Assembly (NCBI RefSeq): GCF_048323755.1
Contig: NZ_JBLWFS010000010.1
Location: 1-64,000, forward strand
DNA from: Alkalihalobacterium sp048323755
GTDB lineage: Bacteria > Bacillota > Bacilli > Bacillales > Bacillaceae_F
DNA length: 64,000 nt
Direction: 5' to 3'
Each line of letters begins with the position of its first letter. The first letter of the stretch is position 1. A program made the translations under genes and the position numbers. The notes beneath the pieces are model-generated. The model saw only the letters and a list, made by a program, of their open reading frames with translations, had not been told where the DNA came from and made no database searches. This document shows positions 52,133 through 62,049 of the stretch, one piece after another.

Positions 52133-53280
52133 TTATTCCGTTTCAATTTTATCTAGTTCATAAACTGAAATATAATCAATTTTAAGGTCACTATAGCCTC
52201 TTTCACTATTATCGGAACGTGGAATGTAAAAAGCAGAAGAGTCTTGGTTCCAGTGCGCTAATAATTTTATTACCGCTGGCAGTTCTGCGTTTTGAATGAT
52301 TTGAATACTTTTTGATAGTTGATTGTTCTCAATGGATGCAATAAAGACATTATCTAAAAATTGATCGCCTTTATGCAGGATCGTATTAAAAAGCAACTTT
52401 GTTCCATCAGGGGAGATACTGTAGGATGGAATCCAAGTTCCTTCCGAGCTCGTGCCGCCTGAGACGACTTTCGTTACCGCCTTTTTATTCAGGTCAAAAA
52501 AGAAAATACCTGGTTCTTCATCATAGACACCATTAAATACGAGTAAGTCGTCATGAATGAATTCAAAATCAAAGATATTATCGTTGATGTTTTTTAAGGT
52601 AATCACTTTTTCAACTTGGTTGTCCGCAGAAAGCTTATATAAGGCAGTGCCTTTATCTTGGATATGAGCGGCTAAGTAGACATCTTTATTATGGATCGTG
52701 CCGGCTGGAAATGAGAAGTTCCTAGGACTATCAAACAATTGATTAAAGTCATACAATGTTTTTTCAGTCGTGTCGGTGTTAATTAAGACTAAATTGGAGT
52801 CTGTAAATTCATAGTAAAATAGATAATCTCCTTTTGGGTCAGCGAAGCTAACATCCCATAGTTTTCATCTAATTCTGCGACTTTTTTCTTTTTACCCGTT
52901 TCAAGCGTTACTACGTATGCGCTGTTATTTTCTACACTTAATGCTTTTTTACCATTTCTAGACAGCTGTTGGGCAGAGATTTGTTCAATTAACGTAGAAT
53001 TTGTACCATCGATGCTTGTAGAAAAAAGTGAGTTTTCTTTTGTGTAGTAAAGTTTTTCACCTTCAATTTTAAGTAGTTCACCATATGTGATATTTTCTTT
53101 CAGTGTGATTTGTTCGGGTTGAGAAACCGCAACCTTCGCATCAGAAATGATACTTTCGAGAATAACATCTTCGCTAACGATAACTGTTGTTCCCTCTCCT
53201 TGTACATTTCCTTGCGTGTTACAACCAGCTAGAACGGATACAGCGAGTGTTACTCCTAAAATTCCTTGAACGACTTTCAT
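52133..53280 (-). pseudogene. Frameshifted lipoprotein with beta-propeller-like domain
   Basis: The first part (from 53280) has a signal peptide with lipobox LAGC (Cys20) and runs to about residue 140 in frame. Near plus-strand 52856-52860 (reading GAA AAC TAT GGG) the coding continues in another frame, WDVSFADPKGDYLFYYEFTDSN, straight into the open frame ending at 52133. Adding one base gives exactly 383 codons, so a single-base deletion is the simplest explanation. The intact protein would be a ~382-residue lipoprotein with TolB/WD40-like repeats (SISPDGTKLLFN). It lies directly downstream of the histidine kinase, and may once have been part of that signalling unit. Confidence 0.75.
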
Positions 53281-53358
53281 TTGAAAAACCTCCTCTTATT
53301 TTTTACAACTTGATTGTACGAAAGAGTTATTGCCAGAAAGAGTGTATATGTTGCCAAG

Positions 53359-54837
53359 TTATTGCCAAAGTGGGAGGGAGATCGTTAAAGTAATAACACC
53401 GTTCTTTTCTTCAATGGCGATGGTACCCCCATGTTCATGAACGATTTGTTTACAAATATAGAGTCCAAGTCCCGTACTGCCCTTTTCTGCTTTTGTTGAC
53501 TGACCACCACGGAAAAATGGTTCAAAAGCATTCTCTAGAATGGCTGGGTTAAAGGTTTTACAGTGGTTCGATACTTTGATCATGGCACGATTTGATTGTT
53601 CATAGGCAACGATTTGAATGGTAGAGTGATTTTCCCCATATTTAATGGCGTTATCTATTAAGTTCATAATGACTTCTAGTAGCTGGTTTTCAATGCCTAT
53701 GATAAATAGAGATGGTTCTGTATCATATGTGATGGACATTCCGTATTTTGTGGCGTTCATTTGCAAGTCTTCGCATAACTGCTTGATCAGATGAGAAACA
53801 TCAACTTTCTCGACGTCGTAGTTCGTTTGTTTGGATAGTTCGATTACATCAACGACCATTTCATGAAGCCGGTCACTTTCTTTTTTTATACGTTCGGCTG
53901 CCTTTTTCAAAAAGATCGGATCGTTAAAATCTTCATCCGATAATATTTGCGAATATCCCGATATTGTTGTTAAAGGTGTTTTTAATTCATGGGTGACATT
54001 ATTAAAAAACTCACGCCTTGTTTTTTCTAGCTTTTCGACTTTTTCCTTTTCCTCAGTAATGACTGCAATTTGTTCTTTAATTTGTTCTTTCATCTCATGA
54101 AAGCGGTCATTTAGTTCTTCTATTTCATCACCGGTGTTAATTTGCAGTTCCGTATCGTACTTCCCTCGAGCCACTTCGGAGAATGCTTCAGTTACTTTCG
54201 AAAGTGGTTTCGTGATTTTCCGCGATAATATATAAGAAAACAGAAAAATAACAGTAAAGAGCACTAACGTAAAATAGGTGAGACTGGTCAAAACTTTTTG
54301 GTTGGAAGCAAATAAAGCAGAGTAATCTTTCGTTAAACGGATAATGCCGTAATGCTCGCCGTTAATATAAAGAGGGTAGGAGAAGTTAACAACCCATTCA
54401 TTGTCGATTTGATTGATCGTGTAGGCCGATTTATTGTTCAGGGCCAACTGCAGGTCATGGCCACTGCTTTCTTCTAACCGTTTACTCGGTTTCGTATTGA
54501 CAATCACATATTCTTGTTCATCAATTGCTTCGTAAAGAAAATTTCCCTCTATATCATACAAGGTGACATTACTTCGCAGATTTTCACTTAATTCCTGAAC
54601 TAACGAATTTCCAGAGTGGGAAAACACATCACCCGTTAAGTTTTTTAAAAGAAGATGCTGCTTAATATATTCTCTCGAGTACTGTTGTGTATTTTCCATC
54701 TCGGCTTTAATAATGTTCTCGCTGTTTTTGTTCAGCATATTGCTAATAAATGCATTGAGCAACAGCAGTGAAATAGAAAAAATAAGTAAAAAGCCGAGCA
54801 GAAACTTTCTTTGGATCGTCCATTTCCTAACCATCAT
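53359..54837 (-). CDS. Membrane sensor histidine kinase
   Basis: The 492-residue protein has two transmembrane helices (about 12-31 and 182-204) around an external sensor domain of about 150 residues. A HAMP linker follows, then HisKA with the phospho-acceptor in NNVTHELKTPLTTISGYSQI, and the catalytic domain with NLIDNAIKYGEN, GSTGLGLYI and TLTISLPL. The start ATGATGG overlaps the regulator stop by 4 bases. It is the partner of the OmpR-type regulator just upstream. The signal is unknown, possibly lipoprotein- or envelope-related given the neighbour at 52133. Confidence 0.9.
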   Translation of the reverse strand: MMVRKWTIQRKFLLGFLLIFSISLLLLNAFISNMLNKNSENIIKAEMENTQQYSREYIKQHLLLKNLTGDVFSHSGNSLVQELSENLRSNVTLYDIEGNFLYEAIDEQEYVIVNTKPSKRLEESSGHDLQLALNNKSAYTINQIDNEWVVNFSYPLYINGEHYGIIRLTKDYSALFASNQKVLTSLTYFTLVLFTVIFLFSYILSRKITKPLSKVTEAFSEVARGKYDTELQINTGDEIEELNDRFHEMKEQIKEQIAVITEEKEKVEKLEKTRREFFNNVTHELKTPLTTISGYSQILSDEDFNDPIFLKKAAERIKKESDRLHEMVVDVIELSKQTNYDVEKVDVSHLIKQLCEDLQMNATKYGMSITYDTEPSLFIIGIENQLLEVIMNLIDNAIKYGENHSTIQIVAYEQSNRAMIKVSNHCKTFNPAILENAFEPFFRGGQSTKAEKGSTGLGLYICKQIVHEHGGTIAIEEKNGVITLTISLPLWQ

Positions 54838-55529
54838 TGCAATCCTTTCATCTTATACCCAATTCCAAACACCGTTTCAATAATCGACGGGAGAGACTCG
54901 CAATCTAGTTTTTTTCGTAGTCTTTGTACATGGACATCGACCGTCCTTAAATCGCCCTCATAGTTCATATCCCAAACATAATCCAGGATCTCTTCCCGTG
55001 AAAACACTCGATTTTTATGCTCAGCAAAAAGCAAAAGCAGTTCATATTCCTTCGGTTTAATTTTCACTTCATCATCTCTTTTGAACACCGTACGGGAGGC
55101 AGGATCGATTTTTATGTATTCGTTAATTTTCATGAAGGTTTCGATGTTTGCTAGACGTTGCCCCCGGCGCAATGCAACTTTTACACGGGTTAAAAGCTCA
55201 CGAATGTCAAATGGTTTTGTTATATAATCATCGGCACCTAGCTCTAATCCAAGAATTTTATCAACAATGTCATTTCGAGCGGTCAGCATTATTATCGGAA
55301 TATGAGGGAAGTCATGTACTGTTTTTTTACATAGATCAAAGCCATTCGTGTCTGGCAGCATCACATCCAACAAAATTAAATTTGGCTGCATCATCTCCAT
55401 CAAGCTGTACGCTTCTTTGCCGGTAAACGCACATTGTACAAAATAGCCTTCTTTCCGCAGTGAGTACGAAATGATATCTGAGATGGATTCATCGTCTTCA
55501 ATTACAAGAATTCTCTTAGTTTCTGTCAT
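54834..55529 (-). CDS. OmpR/PhoB-type response regulator
   Basis: The 231-residue regulator has a receiver domain with phospho-Asp55 in LILLDVMLPDTNG, acidic pair EDD (11-13), and Thr/Lys switch residues in MLTAR and TKPF. A winged-helix DNA-binding domain follows (KPKEYELLLLFAEH, VDVHVQRLRKKLD, TVFGIGYKM). It is co-transcribed with the kinase through a 4-base overlap. The target genes cannot be named. Confidence 0.92.
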   Translation of the reverse strand: MTETKRILVIEDDESISDIISYSLRKEGYFVQCAFTGKEAYSLMEMMQPNLILLDVMLPDTNGFDLCKKTVHDFPHIPIIMLTARNDIVDKILGLELGADDYITKPFDIRELLTRVKVALRRGQRLANIETFMKINEYIKIDPASRTVFKRDDEVKIKPKEYELLLLFAEHKNRVFSREEILDYVWDMNYEGDLRTVDVHVQRLRKKLDCESLPSIIETVFGIGYKMKGLQ

Positions 55530-55678
55530 AAGCGTTACTCCTTTTTAAAGGTCGATCGTCCACACTCTATTGTACTACCAAGTTGTTGCCAAAATATAAA
55601 CATTTTTAGAAGGATCCTATAATTACAATTTTCTTAAGTGTTAACATATCCGCATGTCATCAACCTATAAATTTAAAC

Positions 55679-55715
55679 AACAAAAATGAGGCATGGAGAA
55701 CAGCTCTCCATGCCT
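55679..55715 (-). terminator. Terminator on the minus strand
   Basis: Perfect arms AGGCATGGAGA and TCTCCATGCCT with a 5-base loop; on the minus strand it is followed by CATTTTTGTTG. It ends the gene at 55735 and insulates the two-component operon. Confidence 0.8.
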
Positions 55716-55734
55716 AACGTATTTTTAGTAACTC

Positions 55735-56298
55735 TCAAATAGATAGCGTAGTATCTTGCGTGGCCTTTAATCGTTTAACCTCTAATGATAAAAAGCAGGT
55801 AATAATGGAATACTCAACCACTAATGCGAACGGAAGAAACACCATCAGTCCATTCGGGATATAAAAAGAGATGAGGGCAATACCAATAATCGCAAAGGAG
55901 TGAATGAGATACCATTTTGTTTGATAAATCCAGGAAAAAGGTAAAAAATGAGCGCCTGTTAGAACCGCTAACACATAAGGGATAATTGCTGGATTTTTGG
56001 CAATAAAGATAAGAACAACGGGAATAAATAAAATTTGCATTGCCCCTAATAATCCAGCCAGCGAAGACAGAGGATTGTCATGAACAAACAGATCTTTTTT
56101 TAGGATTTTTGAAATAAGTATCCCTAACGGAAAGATAATTCCAACTCCATAAATATACACCCAAAACCTAACGTCTTCAGGGATAAAAAAATAGGAAAGC
56201 CCCGCAAGAAACCAAAACAAAATTCCCGCATACAGCATAGGTGTTCCTTTCGCAGTAGAAATGGCTAATTCCCTTTGAAGCTGTTGAAGCGACTTCAT
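55735..56298 (-). CDS. DUF7010-like membrane protein
   Basis: The 187-residue protein has six hydrophobic helices (starting LYAGILFWFLAGLSYFFI and ending FLPFALVVEYSIITCFLSL) and a cytoplasmic N-terminus LQQLQRELAISTAKGTPM. This matches small Bacillus membrane proteins of the DUF7010 type. ATG 56298 is preferred because GAGGG is 6 bases before it; ATG 56304 is too close. Function unknown. Confidence 0.65.
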   Translation of the reverse strand: MKSLQQLQRELAISTAKGTPMLYAGILFWFLAGLSYFFIPEDVRFWVYIYGVGIIFPLGILISKILKKDLFVHDNPLSSLAGLLGAMQILFIPVVLIFIAKNPAIIPYVLAVLTGAHFLPFSWIYQTKWYLIHSFAIIGIALISFYIPNGLMVFLPFALVVEYSIITCFLSLEVKRLKATQDTTLSI

Positions 56299-56621
56299 TC
56301 GCATCCCTCATTCCTTGTATAGAATTGTATGACATATGTACAAGAGAATCACACCTTTTTTGTCTATAGATATATGTAGGATGCTATGAGTAAATTTATA
56401 CCACTATATAAGATTATGTAAAAAATTACATTTTGAAAGGGAGCACTAAAATTGAGAAACTCTAATAAGCAAATAACGTATACCGATTGAGTGGTTGAAA
56501 ATTGATTGGAAGCTGTATAAGCCAACTTTTTTAAAATTTTTGTTAAGGTGGTTTGGCGACAAGTCATTTTGTCATACAGCATGATATAATAAAGACTAGA
56601 AATAATAAGGAGGTGATCACG

Positions 56622-56945
56622 TTGAGTGATATGAATAAAAAATTAGATGAGATTTTGAGGCATTTAGTAGAGTTCAAAGCATCGACCAATAACAGATTTG
56701 ACCAAATGGAAGCTAGTACGAATCAAAGGTTTGAGCAAGTAGATAAGAGGTTTGATCAAGTAGATAAGAGGCTTGATCGGATAGACACTACCCTGGGACG
56801 AATTGAGAAAGACCAAGCCGAAGATGTAATTGCCTTACTAAAGCAAATGAACCATAAGATGGATGTACGTGACTCAGAAATACAAGCACTAAATAAACGT
56901 GTTTTTAAAGTAGAGTCAGAAATTGAACGTCTGTCACATCAATAG
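56622..56945 (+). CDS. Coiled-coil protein with short internal repeats
   Basis: The 107-residue, fully helical protein has tandem repeats of the form RFDQVDKR in residues 30-65 (RFDQMEASTNQRFEQVDKRF, then DQVDKRLDRI), a long coiled coil. It begins TTG AGT GAT at 56622 behind AAGGAGGTGA (56608-56616); the longer frame from 56553 has no site. The repeats are visible in the DNA as 15-21 bp direct copies near 56735-56775. Similar to small Bacillus coiled-coil proteins of unknown function. Confidence 0.6.
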   Translation: MSDMNKKLDEILRHLVEFKASTNNRFDQMEASTNQRFEQVDKRFDQVDKRLDRIDTTLGRIEKDQAEDVIALLKQMNHKMDVRDSEIQALNKRVFKVESEIERLSHQ

Positions 56946-56970
56946 TTCGGCGTAACCTTCAATATAATAA

Positions 56971-57070
56971 AGTTGCGCCGATAAATTGATGTCACGCTGA
57001 TAAAAAAGTAAACTCCGCCCATAAAATGCAGCAGTTACCGTAAAAAATGCATCTACACCGATCAACCACG
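56971..57070. repeat. A-rich tandem array, period about 20 bp
   Basis: The ATAAA core occurs at 56981, 57000, 57021 and, varied, at 57040 and 57061, spacings of 19-21 bp, each preceded by GCCG, GCTG or GCCC. It lies in the 488-bp gap before hemY, in which I support nothing else. Confidence 0.55.
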
Positions 57071-57433
57071 TTTCTATGCTTCCGCAAATCAGGGTGACCC
57101 CAAGGAGTTACATTTCAACGCCAAATCCCCAGTTGATAACATGATCAACTCAACCAACATATCTTATAGAATGGCCCTTTTTCAAACATCCATTACCAAT
57201 TGAATTCCCAATTGAAACCCTCATCCGTTCTAAAGCTGAAATCGTTGGATTCCCTAAATTCTTATATTCCATCACAACCTTACCAAATCTCTGCCATAGC
57301 TAGAAAAATGACAATTTGATGGACACGAATGATCCCCATGAAAAATATGTTAAAATTATGAAGAACAAAGGATAATAATGCGATAAGTAACAAAGAAATA
57401 ATCATAATACATAATTGAAACTTGGATCTAGGA

Positions 57434-58834
57434 GTGAGTACGCTGAAAACAGTTGTAGTTATAGGTGGAGGAATTACTGGTCTAACGACAATGCACTACT
57501 TACAAAAACTAAAGAGAGAGCACAATCTCGACCTTCAATTAAAACTCATTGAAAAAAACGAACAGTTGGGCGGAAAAATTAAAACGGTACGCAATGACGA
57601 GTTTATTATAGAAGCTGGAGCAGATTCCATGGTTGCGCGGCACGAAAGCGTGATGCCGCTTGTTCAAGATTTACAACTTGAGGACCAACTCGTTTATAAC
57701 GCGACGGGTATCTCATACATCTACACGAATGACGAATTACATCCGATCCCAGCTGATACCATCTTTGGAATTCCGACAAGCGTGGAATCCCTTTATAACA
57801 GTACTTTGGTATCGGAAGAAGGGAAGCAAGCAGCCTTAAAAGATTTACAAACTAAAAATGAAACGTTCACAAAGGAAAGTTCCATCGGCTCTTTTTTAGA
57901 ATACTTCTTAGGTAAAGAATTAGTTGAGAAACAAATTGCTCCTGTTCTATCAGGTGTTTACTCAGGGAATATTTATGAGCTGACATTAGCTTCAACCCTT
58001 CCTTATTTGCTCGATTATAAAAATAAATTTGGAAGTATCATCAAGGGTTTAGAAGAAAATAAAAAACAATTCCAAGGTGCGTCCGATAAAAAATTCATCT
58101 CCTTTGATACGGGCCTTTCGGCGATCATTGATAAGCTTGAAGAAGAACTGACCGACTGTACTATTCTGAAAGGTGTTACGACAACCAGTGTACATAAAGA
58201 GAATGAAAGCTATCAACTGACATTTTCTAATCATGAACCAATCGAAGCGGACTATGTCATCTTATCGACTCCGCATGATGTCACGCAGCGAATACTAAAT
58301 CATGATCAATTAGACGATGTTTTTAACGAATTTAAAAATTCTTCGCTTATTAGTATTTACCTAGGGTTTGATATTCTGGACGAGGAATTACCGGCTGACG
58401 GAACAGGATTTATCGTTTCAGAAAACGGAAATCTAAAATGCAATGCTTGTACGTGGACGAGTCGCAAATGGGAGCATACGTCAGCTAATCACAATTTATT
58501 AGTCCGCCTTTTTTATAAAAGTTCAAGTGAAGTCTATTCTTCCTTAAAACAGATGACGGAAGACGAACTTGTGGAAGCCGCATTAGCAGATATCCATAAA
58601 GGGTTAGGCCTTCAAGGAAAACCGAAAACGGTTCAAGTGACGAATTGGGATGATTTAATGCCAAATTATCATTTAAATCACAGCCAAGCGGTTCAGTCAC
58701 TAACAGAAAACATGTCGGCTCTATATCCTAATGTTATTTTAGCTGGTTGTTCTTATTATGGCGTCGGGATTGGCGCTTGTATCAAAAATGGTGAAGATAC
58801 AGCAAAAGAAATTGTCAATCGAATCATGCAGTAA
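57434..58834 (+). CDS. hemY: Coproporphyrinogen/protoporphyrinogen III oxidase (HemY/CgoX)
   Basis: The 466-residue FAD enzyme has VVVIGGGITGLTTMHYLQ (Rossmann FAD motif), NEQLGGKIKTVRNDEFIIEAGADS, FGIPTSV, GVYSGNIYELTLASTLPYLL and the C-terminal FAD motif ILAGCSYYGVGIGACIKNGE, all typical of Gram-positive HemY. It acts at the coproporphyrin branch of haem synthesis. The start is uncertain: GTG 57434 is given, but GGAGTGAG (57431-57438) is best spaced for a CTG at 57443 that would begin LKTVVVIGGG. hemE and hemH, its usual partners, are not adjacent. Confidence 0.88.
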   Translation: MSTLKTVVVIGGGITGLTTMHYLQKLKREHNLDLQLKLIEKNEQLGGKIKTVRNDEFIIEAGADSMVARHESVMPLVQDLQLEDQLVYNATGISYIYTNDELHPIPADTIFGIPTSVESLYNSTLVSEEGKQAALKDLQTKNETFTKESSIGSFLEYFLGKELVEKQIAPVLSGVYSGNIYELTLASTLPYLLDYKNKFGSIIKGLEENKKQFQGASDKKFISFDTGLSAIIDKLEEELTDCTILKGVTTTSVHKENESYQLTFSNHEPIEADYVILSTPHDVTQRILNHDQLDDVFNEFKNSSLISIYLGFDILDEELPADGTGFIVSENGNLKCNACTWTSRKWEHTSANHNLLVRLFYKSSSEVYSSLKQMTEDELVEAALADIHKGLGLQGKPKTVQVTNWDDLMPNYHLNHSQAVQSLTENMSALYPNVILAGCSYYGVGIGACIKNGEDTAKEIVNRIMQ

Positions 58835-58846
58835 GATGTGTAATAC

Positions 58847-58877
58847 AAAAGCTGTTGAGACATTCAACAGCTTTTTA
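58847..58877 (+). terminator. Terminator of hemY
   Basis: Perfect arms AAAAGCTGTTGA and TCAACAGCTTTT with a 5-base loop. The remainder of the 305-bp gap 58835-59139 shows nothing else I can support. Confidence 0.85.
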
Positions 58878-59139
58878 TTCGTTAAATTGCATACTAGTTG
58901 CTAACTCACAAATTAAATGTCAACCACAAAGATCGTATATTCTTCATGAGTTCTTATCCAAAGGAATACACCAAAGGGAAATCGCCCCGAGTCGCTCACT
59001 TTATTTACTTTAAAAATTTCTATTAATATATAGGTAGTTTTTGTAAAATAAAGGTAGAGAATTTTCGGCCTCACTAGTTATATATCAACTAGCAGGAAAA
59101 AATTACACGGTTATCTTATGCGAAAGAAGGAAAGGAAAT

Positions 59140-59409
59140 ATGACGACAGATGTATGTAAAAGGTTTATGAGCGTAGGTGCTACAATGGGGATCTTTGGAG
59201 CTATTCTACTTTTTTTCAGTGTAGATATAGGAACGAAATTGGCTCACTTTTGGCTTGTCCGCCAAGGGAGTGCTGATCCTACTGTCTTCCATCTTGTCAA
59301 TGAAGGCTATATTCATGTTTTTATCATTGCTGGGAGTATATTGTTTACGATTGGCCTTGTTACAGTTTTACTCACTTCCTTTAGATATATGAGTGGCACA
59401 TTAAAGTAA
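59140..59409 (+). CDS. Hypothetical small membrane protein
   Basis: The 89-residue protein has two helices (about 12-29 and 58-80). AAAGGAAA lies before the start. The following hydrolase starts 24 bases later, so the two are probably one operon. No family recognised. Confidence 0.6.
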   Translation: MTTDVCKRFMSVGATMGIFGAILLFFSVDIGTKLAHFWLVRQGSADPTVFHLVNEGYIHVFIIAGSILFTIGLVTVLLTSFRYMSGTLK

Positions 59410-59433
59410 GACGTTAAAGGGAGGACAGCTGCT

Positions 59434-60408
59434 ATGGTGCAAACGAAAAAAATCTCGATCAACAGAAATGGAACGAAATTGAAATCAAGAAAAGGTATCA
59501 TTCTAAAAATCATTTTAGGTTTTCTCGTATTTTCGGTAATTATTACATTCATTATCAACACGGTCATTGCGTACAATATTCTTTCTTCAATGTCAGATGG
59601 GAGAGTGGAATTTAACGAGGCAACTTTGGAGGATTTTCATTTGGTTGGCGAACAAATAGAAGTTTTCAGTAGTGACGGTTTGAAGATCAATGCTTACATC
59701 GTACCGCATGAAAACTCCAGCGGAACTGTGTTAATCCTTCATGGTATGCATGGAATGGATGCGACATCGTTATTTGGGTATGCTCAATTTTTATTTGAAG
59801 CGGGTTATACTCCGGTTGCCGTCGATATGAGAGCACACGGAAAAAGTGAAGGGGAGCGTTTGTCCTTTGGGTATCATGAAGTGAATGACGTCAACGCAGT
59901 TGTCAATTACTTAAAAACCGATGATCGTTTTAAAGGTGCTCCAATGATTTTGTACGGATTATCAATGGGGGCAAGTACAGCGATAAACGTGGCAGCAAAA
60001 AATGACGACATAGATGCTGTTATTGCGGACAGTCCTTATCTGTCCATGCAACGCCAAGTGGCAGATTATATGAAAAGAGACGGGGCGTCATCTTTTTTTG
60101 TAAAACTATTTGAGCCTTCTGTTAACCTGGTCTTTTGGCATTTATTTCGTATCAATCCCGTCGATAACATTCCAGAGAAATCGATAACGCAACTAAATCA
60201 CATACCCATTTTTATTATCCATGGCGATGCAGATACGCAAACAGCTGTGTACCATGCGAGTACGTTGTATGAACGATCTAGTAGTGACATGACGGAACTA
60301 TGGATTGTAGAAGGGAAAGATCACCTAATTATTGAAGATGTATTAGATGATGAGAGTCTGTTTTATCGAGAACGAATTATTGGTTTTTTAAATGGTATTG
60401 GTAAGTAA
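59434..60408 (+). CDS. Membrane-anchored alpha/beta hydrolase
   Basis: The 324-residue protein has one N-terminal membrane helix (about 24-46) and an alpha/beta hydrolase domain. The nucleophile lies in YGLSMGAST (Ser about 167), the acid Asp in IHGDADTQT, and the base His in EGKDHLIIED. The HGMHGMDA oxyanion motif is also present. The fold and a likely esterase or acyl-hydrolase activity are clear, the substrate is not. AGGGAGG precedes the ATG, and a terminator follows. Confidence 0.85.
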   Translation: MVQTKKISINRNGTKLKSRKGIILKIILGFLVFSVIITFIINTVIAYNILSSMSDGRVEFNEATLEDFHLVGEQIEVFSSDGLKINAYIVPHENSSGTVLILHGMHGMDATSLFGYAQFLFEAGYTPVAVDMRAHGKSEGERLSFGYHEVNDVNAVVNYLKTDDRFKGAPMILYGLSMGASTAINVAAKNDDIDAVIADSPYLSMQRQVADYMKRDGASSFFVKLFEPSVNLVFWHLFRINPVDNIPEKSITQLNHIPIFIIHGDADTQTAVYHASTLYERSSSDMTELWIVEGKDHLIIEDVLDDESLFYRERIIGFLNGIGK

Positions 60409-60418
60409 AAACGCTAAG

Positions 60419-60449
60419 AGCTGGAGAATGTATTTTCTCCAGCTTTTTA
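60419..60449 (+). terminator. Terminator after the hydrolase
   Basis: Arms AGCTGGAGAA and TTCTCCAGCT with a 6-base loop, followed by TTTTAT. Confidence 0.8.
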
Positions 60450-60463
60450 TTACACGCATAAGA

Positions 60464-60910
60464 TTATTTGTCCTCTTCGTTTTCTTTTAGTGAGTGGATA
60501 TCTTCTTCTTCAGCGATTTCCGTTTGTAAATTAGGGCGGGTTGGAATTACCGCTGTATCTTCGAGTTCCCCAATAAAGACGTACATTCCTAAATATTTAT
60601 GGAAAAACCATTCGCCGGCTCCAATGCCAATCGCTGAAATAATTGATGATCCTAGAAGGGGAACTGGAGAAAACGTCCAAGTGACTAAAAAGATAATGAT
60701 AAAGGCAACCGCTGTATCGATTAGACAGGTGAGAATGTTATTAATCCGTGGCAATGCACGCAAGTCAATTACATAATAGGAAAACAGAGTATAGGTAATT
60801 GAAATAATCATCACGTAGCCGATGGGAACACTTACACCTAATGTTAAGACGAAAAATAATAATAGCGAGGCAACTAAAAATTTAATCAGTAAGGGACGAG
60901 CGTGCTTCAT
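60464..60910 (-). CDS. yndM: YndM-like membrane protein (DUF2512)
   Basis: The 148-residue protein has four membrane helices. The motifs FVASLLLFFVLTLG-like FLVASLLLFF, SITYTLFSYYVIDLRALPRI and GAGEWFFHKY are those of the Bacillus YndM/DUF2512 family. It ends in a Glu-rich cytoplasmic tail. Function unknown. It is a single gene on the minus strand. Confidence 0.8.
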   Translation of the reverse strand: MKHARPLLIKFLVASLLLFFVLTLGVSVPIGYVMIISITYTLFSYYVIDLRALPRINNILTCLIDTAVAFIIIFLVTWTFSPVPLLGSSIISAIGIGAGEWFFHKYLGMYVFIGELEDTAVIPTRPNLQTEIAEEEDIHSLKENEEDK

Positions 60911-61124
60911 CGAAAAAAATCCTTTCTATTTGATGATTTTGTTTCTTGTACTATGCCCTTGAATACAGAGTGCTATTCAATTCAGTTTTTAGTTGATCAT
61001 ATATATATTATGTAAACTAATTAGATGCAGTAAAAATCTAGCCTCACATCAACCATAATCGATTATACTTAATTTAGAATTTTTTTATATCTTTTATCTT
61101 ATTACCATACATGGAGGTCAGCTG

Positions 61125-61487
61125 ATGGAGTGTCCATTTTGTAATCCAGAAAACATTGTAATATCGAATGAACTTGCATTTGCTATTTTTGATAAATATC
61201 CTGTTACGGAAGGTCATTTACTGATCATTCCAAAGCGACATGTCAGTAACTTTTTTGACACCAGCCTTGAAGAAAGGGCCGCAATTAATCAGCTATTAGA
61301 AGACGGTAAAGCATTACTTGAAGAACAGTATCAACCGGATGGTTATAATATTGGTATCAATTGTGGTGAAACTAGCGGACAAACGATTTTCCATGTTCAT
61401 GTCCATCTTATCCCGCGGTATAAGGGAGATATGGAAAATCCAAGAGGCGGAGTGAGAGGGGTTATTCCAGAGAAGAGAATGTATTAA
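61125..61487 (+). CDS. HIT (histidine triad) family hydrolase
   Basis: The 120-residue protein has the HIT motif HVHVHLIPR (about 95-103), zinc-binding start CPFCNPEN and the FDKYPVTEGHLLIIPKRH segment. It resembles the Bacillus Hit/HINT-type nucleotide hydrolases. GGAGGTC lies 5 bases before the ATG, and a terminator follows directly (61512). Confidence 0.88.
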   Translation: MECPFCNPENIVISNELAFAIFDKYPVTEGHLLIIPKRHVSNFFDTSLEERAAINQLLEDGKALLEEQYQPDGYNIGINCGETSGQTIFHVHVHLIPRYKGDMENPRGGVRGVIPEKRMY

Positions 61488-61511
61488 TGATGGACAAACC
61501 TAATGAAGCGC

Positions 61512-61541
61512 GTTCCTGTTATTAATGGCAGGAACTTTTTT
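61512..61541 (+). terminator. Terminator of the HIT gene
   Basis: Arms GTTCCTG and CAGGAAC with a 10-base loop, followed by six Ts. The ATG at 61525 lies in this hairpin and is not a gene start. Confidence 0.8.
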
Positions 61542-61545
61542 ACCT

Positions 61546-61950
61546 GAGAATGTTTCACTTAAATGGTTGTGGGCAGATACGTATACTGATGTTGAAAGCT
61601 TAAGAGAAATCAATACAGTGGATGGAGATGGAGAGGAATATGTTGTTCCGGCTTTTCCAGAGTTAGCAGATCGTATTTATGGTTTTAGCGAACGCCCTGA
61701 TGGTCAAAGTAAAGGGGAAGAATGGTTTGGCCAAGCGATTGAACAAGGAATACAAGTAAACGATGGAAAGTACTATCGAGAGTTTGAACGAATTTATCAA
61801 TACCTAAGAGGAGACTCTCAATCGATTGACATAACAAATGTTAAAGTGTTGGGAGCTGTTGTTACGGGTACATCAGAACAATTAGAAGTATTAAAAGAGA
61901 TGGAACAAGTTCGATCATCTGTTTTTGGAGTGATGGTGGAGAGGTTTTAG
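61546..61950 (+). pseudogene. C-terminal fragment of an anti-sigma factor (sigma-regulator domain)
   Basis: The frame reads NVSLKWLWADTYTDVESLREIN...GQSKGEEWFGQAIEQG and ends NVKVLGAVVTGTSEQLEVLKEM, matching the extracytoplasmic C-terminal domain of Bacillus anti-sigma regulators (Sigma_reg_C type, full length ~330-350). No start codon, membrane helix or N-terminal domain precedes it. The sequence begins right after the HIT terminator, so the front part has been lost. Probably not expressed. Confidence 0.7.
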
Positions 61951-61982
61951 TAGTTCAAGCGGTGCTCAATATGGACCCCTAA

Positions 61983-62025
61983 TGAAATAAAAAAAGCAGA
62001 GTAGACATTAGCTTCTACTCTGCTT
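61983..62025 (-). terminator. Terminator on the minus strand
   Basis: Perfect 12-bp arms AAGCAGAGTAGA and TCTACTCTGCTT with an 8-base loop; on the minus strand it is followed by a run of Ts. Confidence 0.8.
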
Positions 62026-62049
62026 AAAGATAGGGGTGTTGTTATTACA

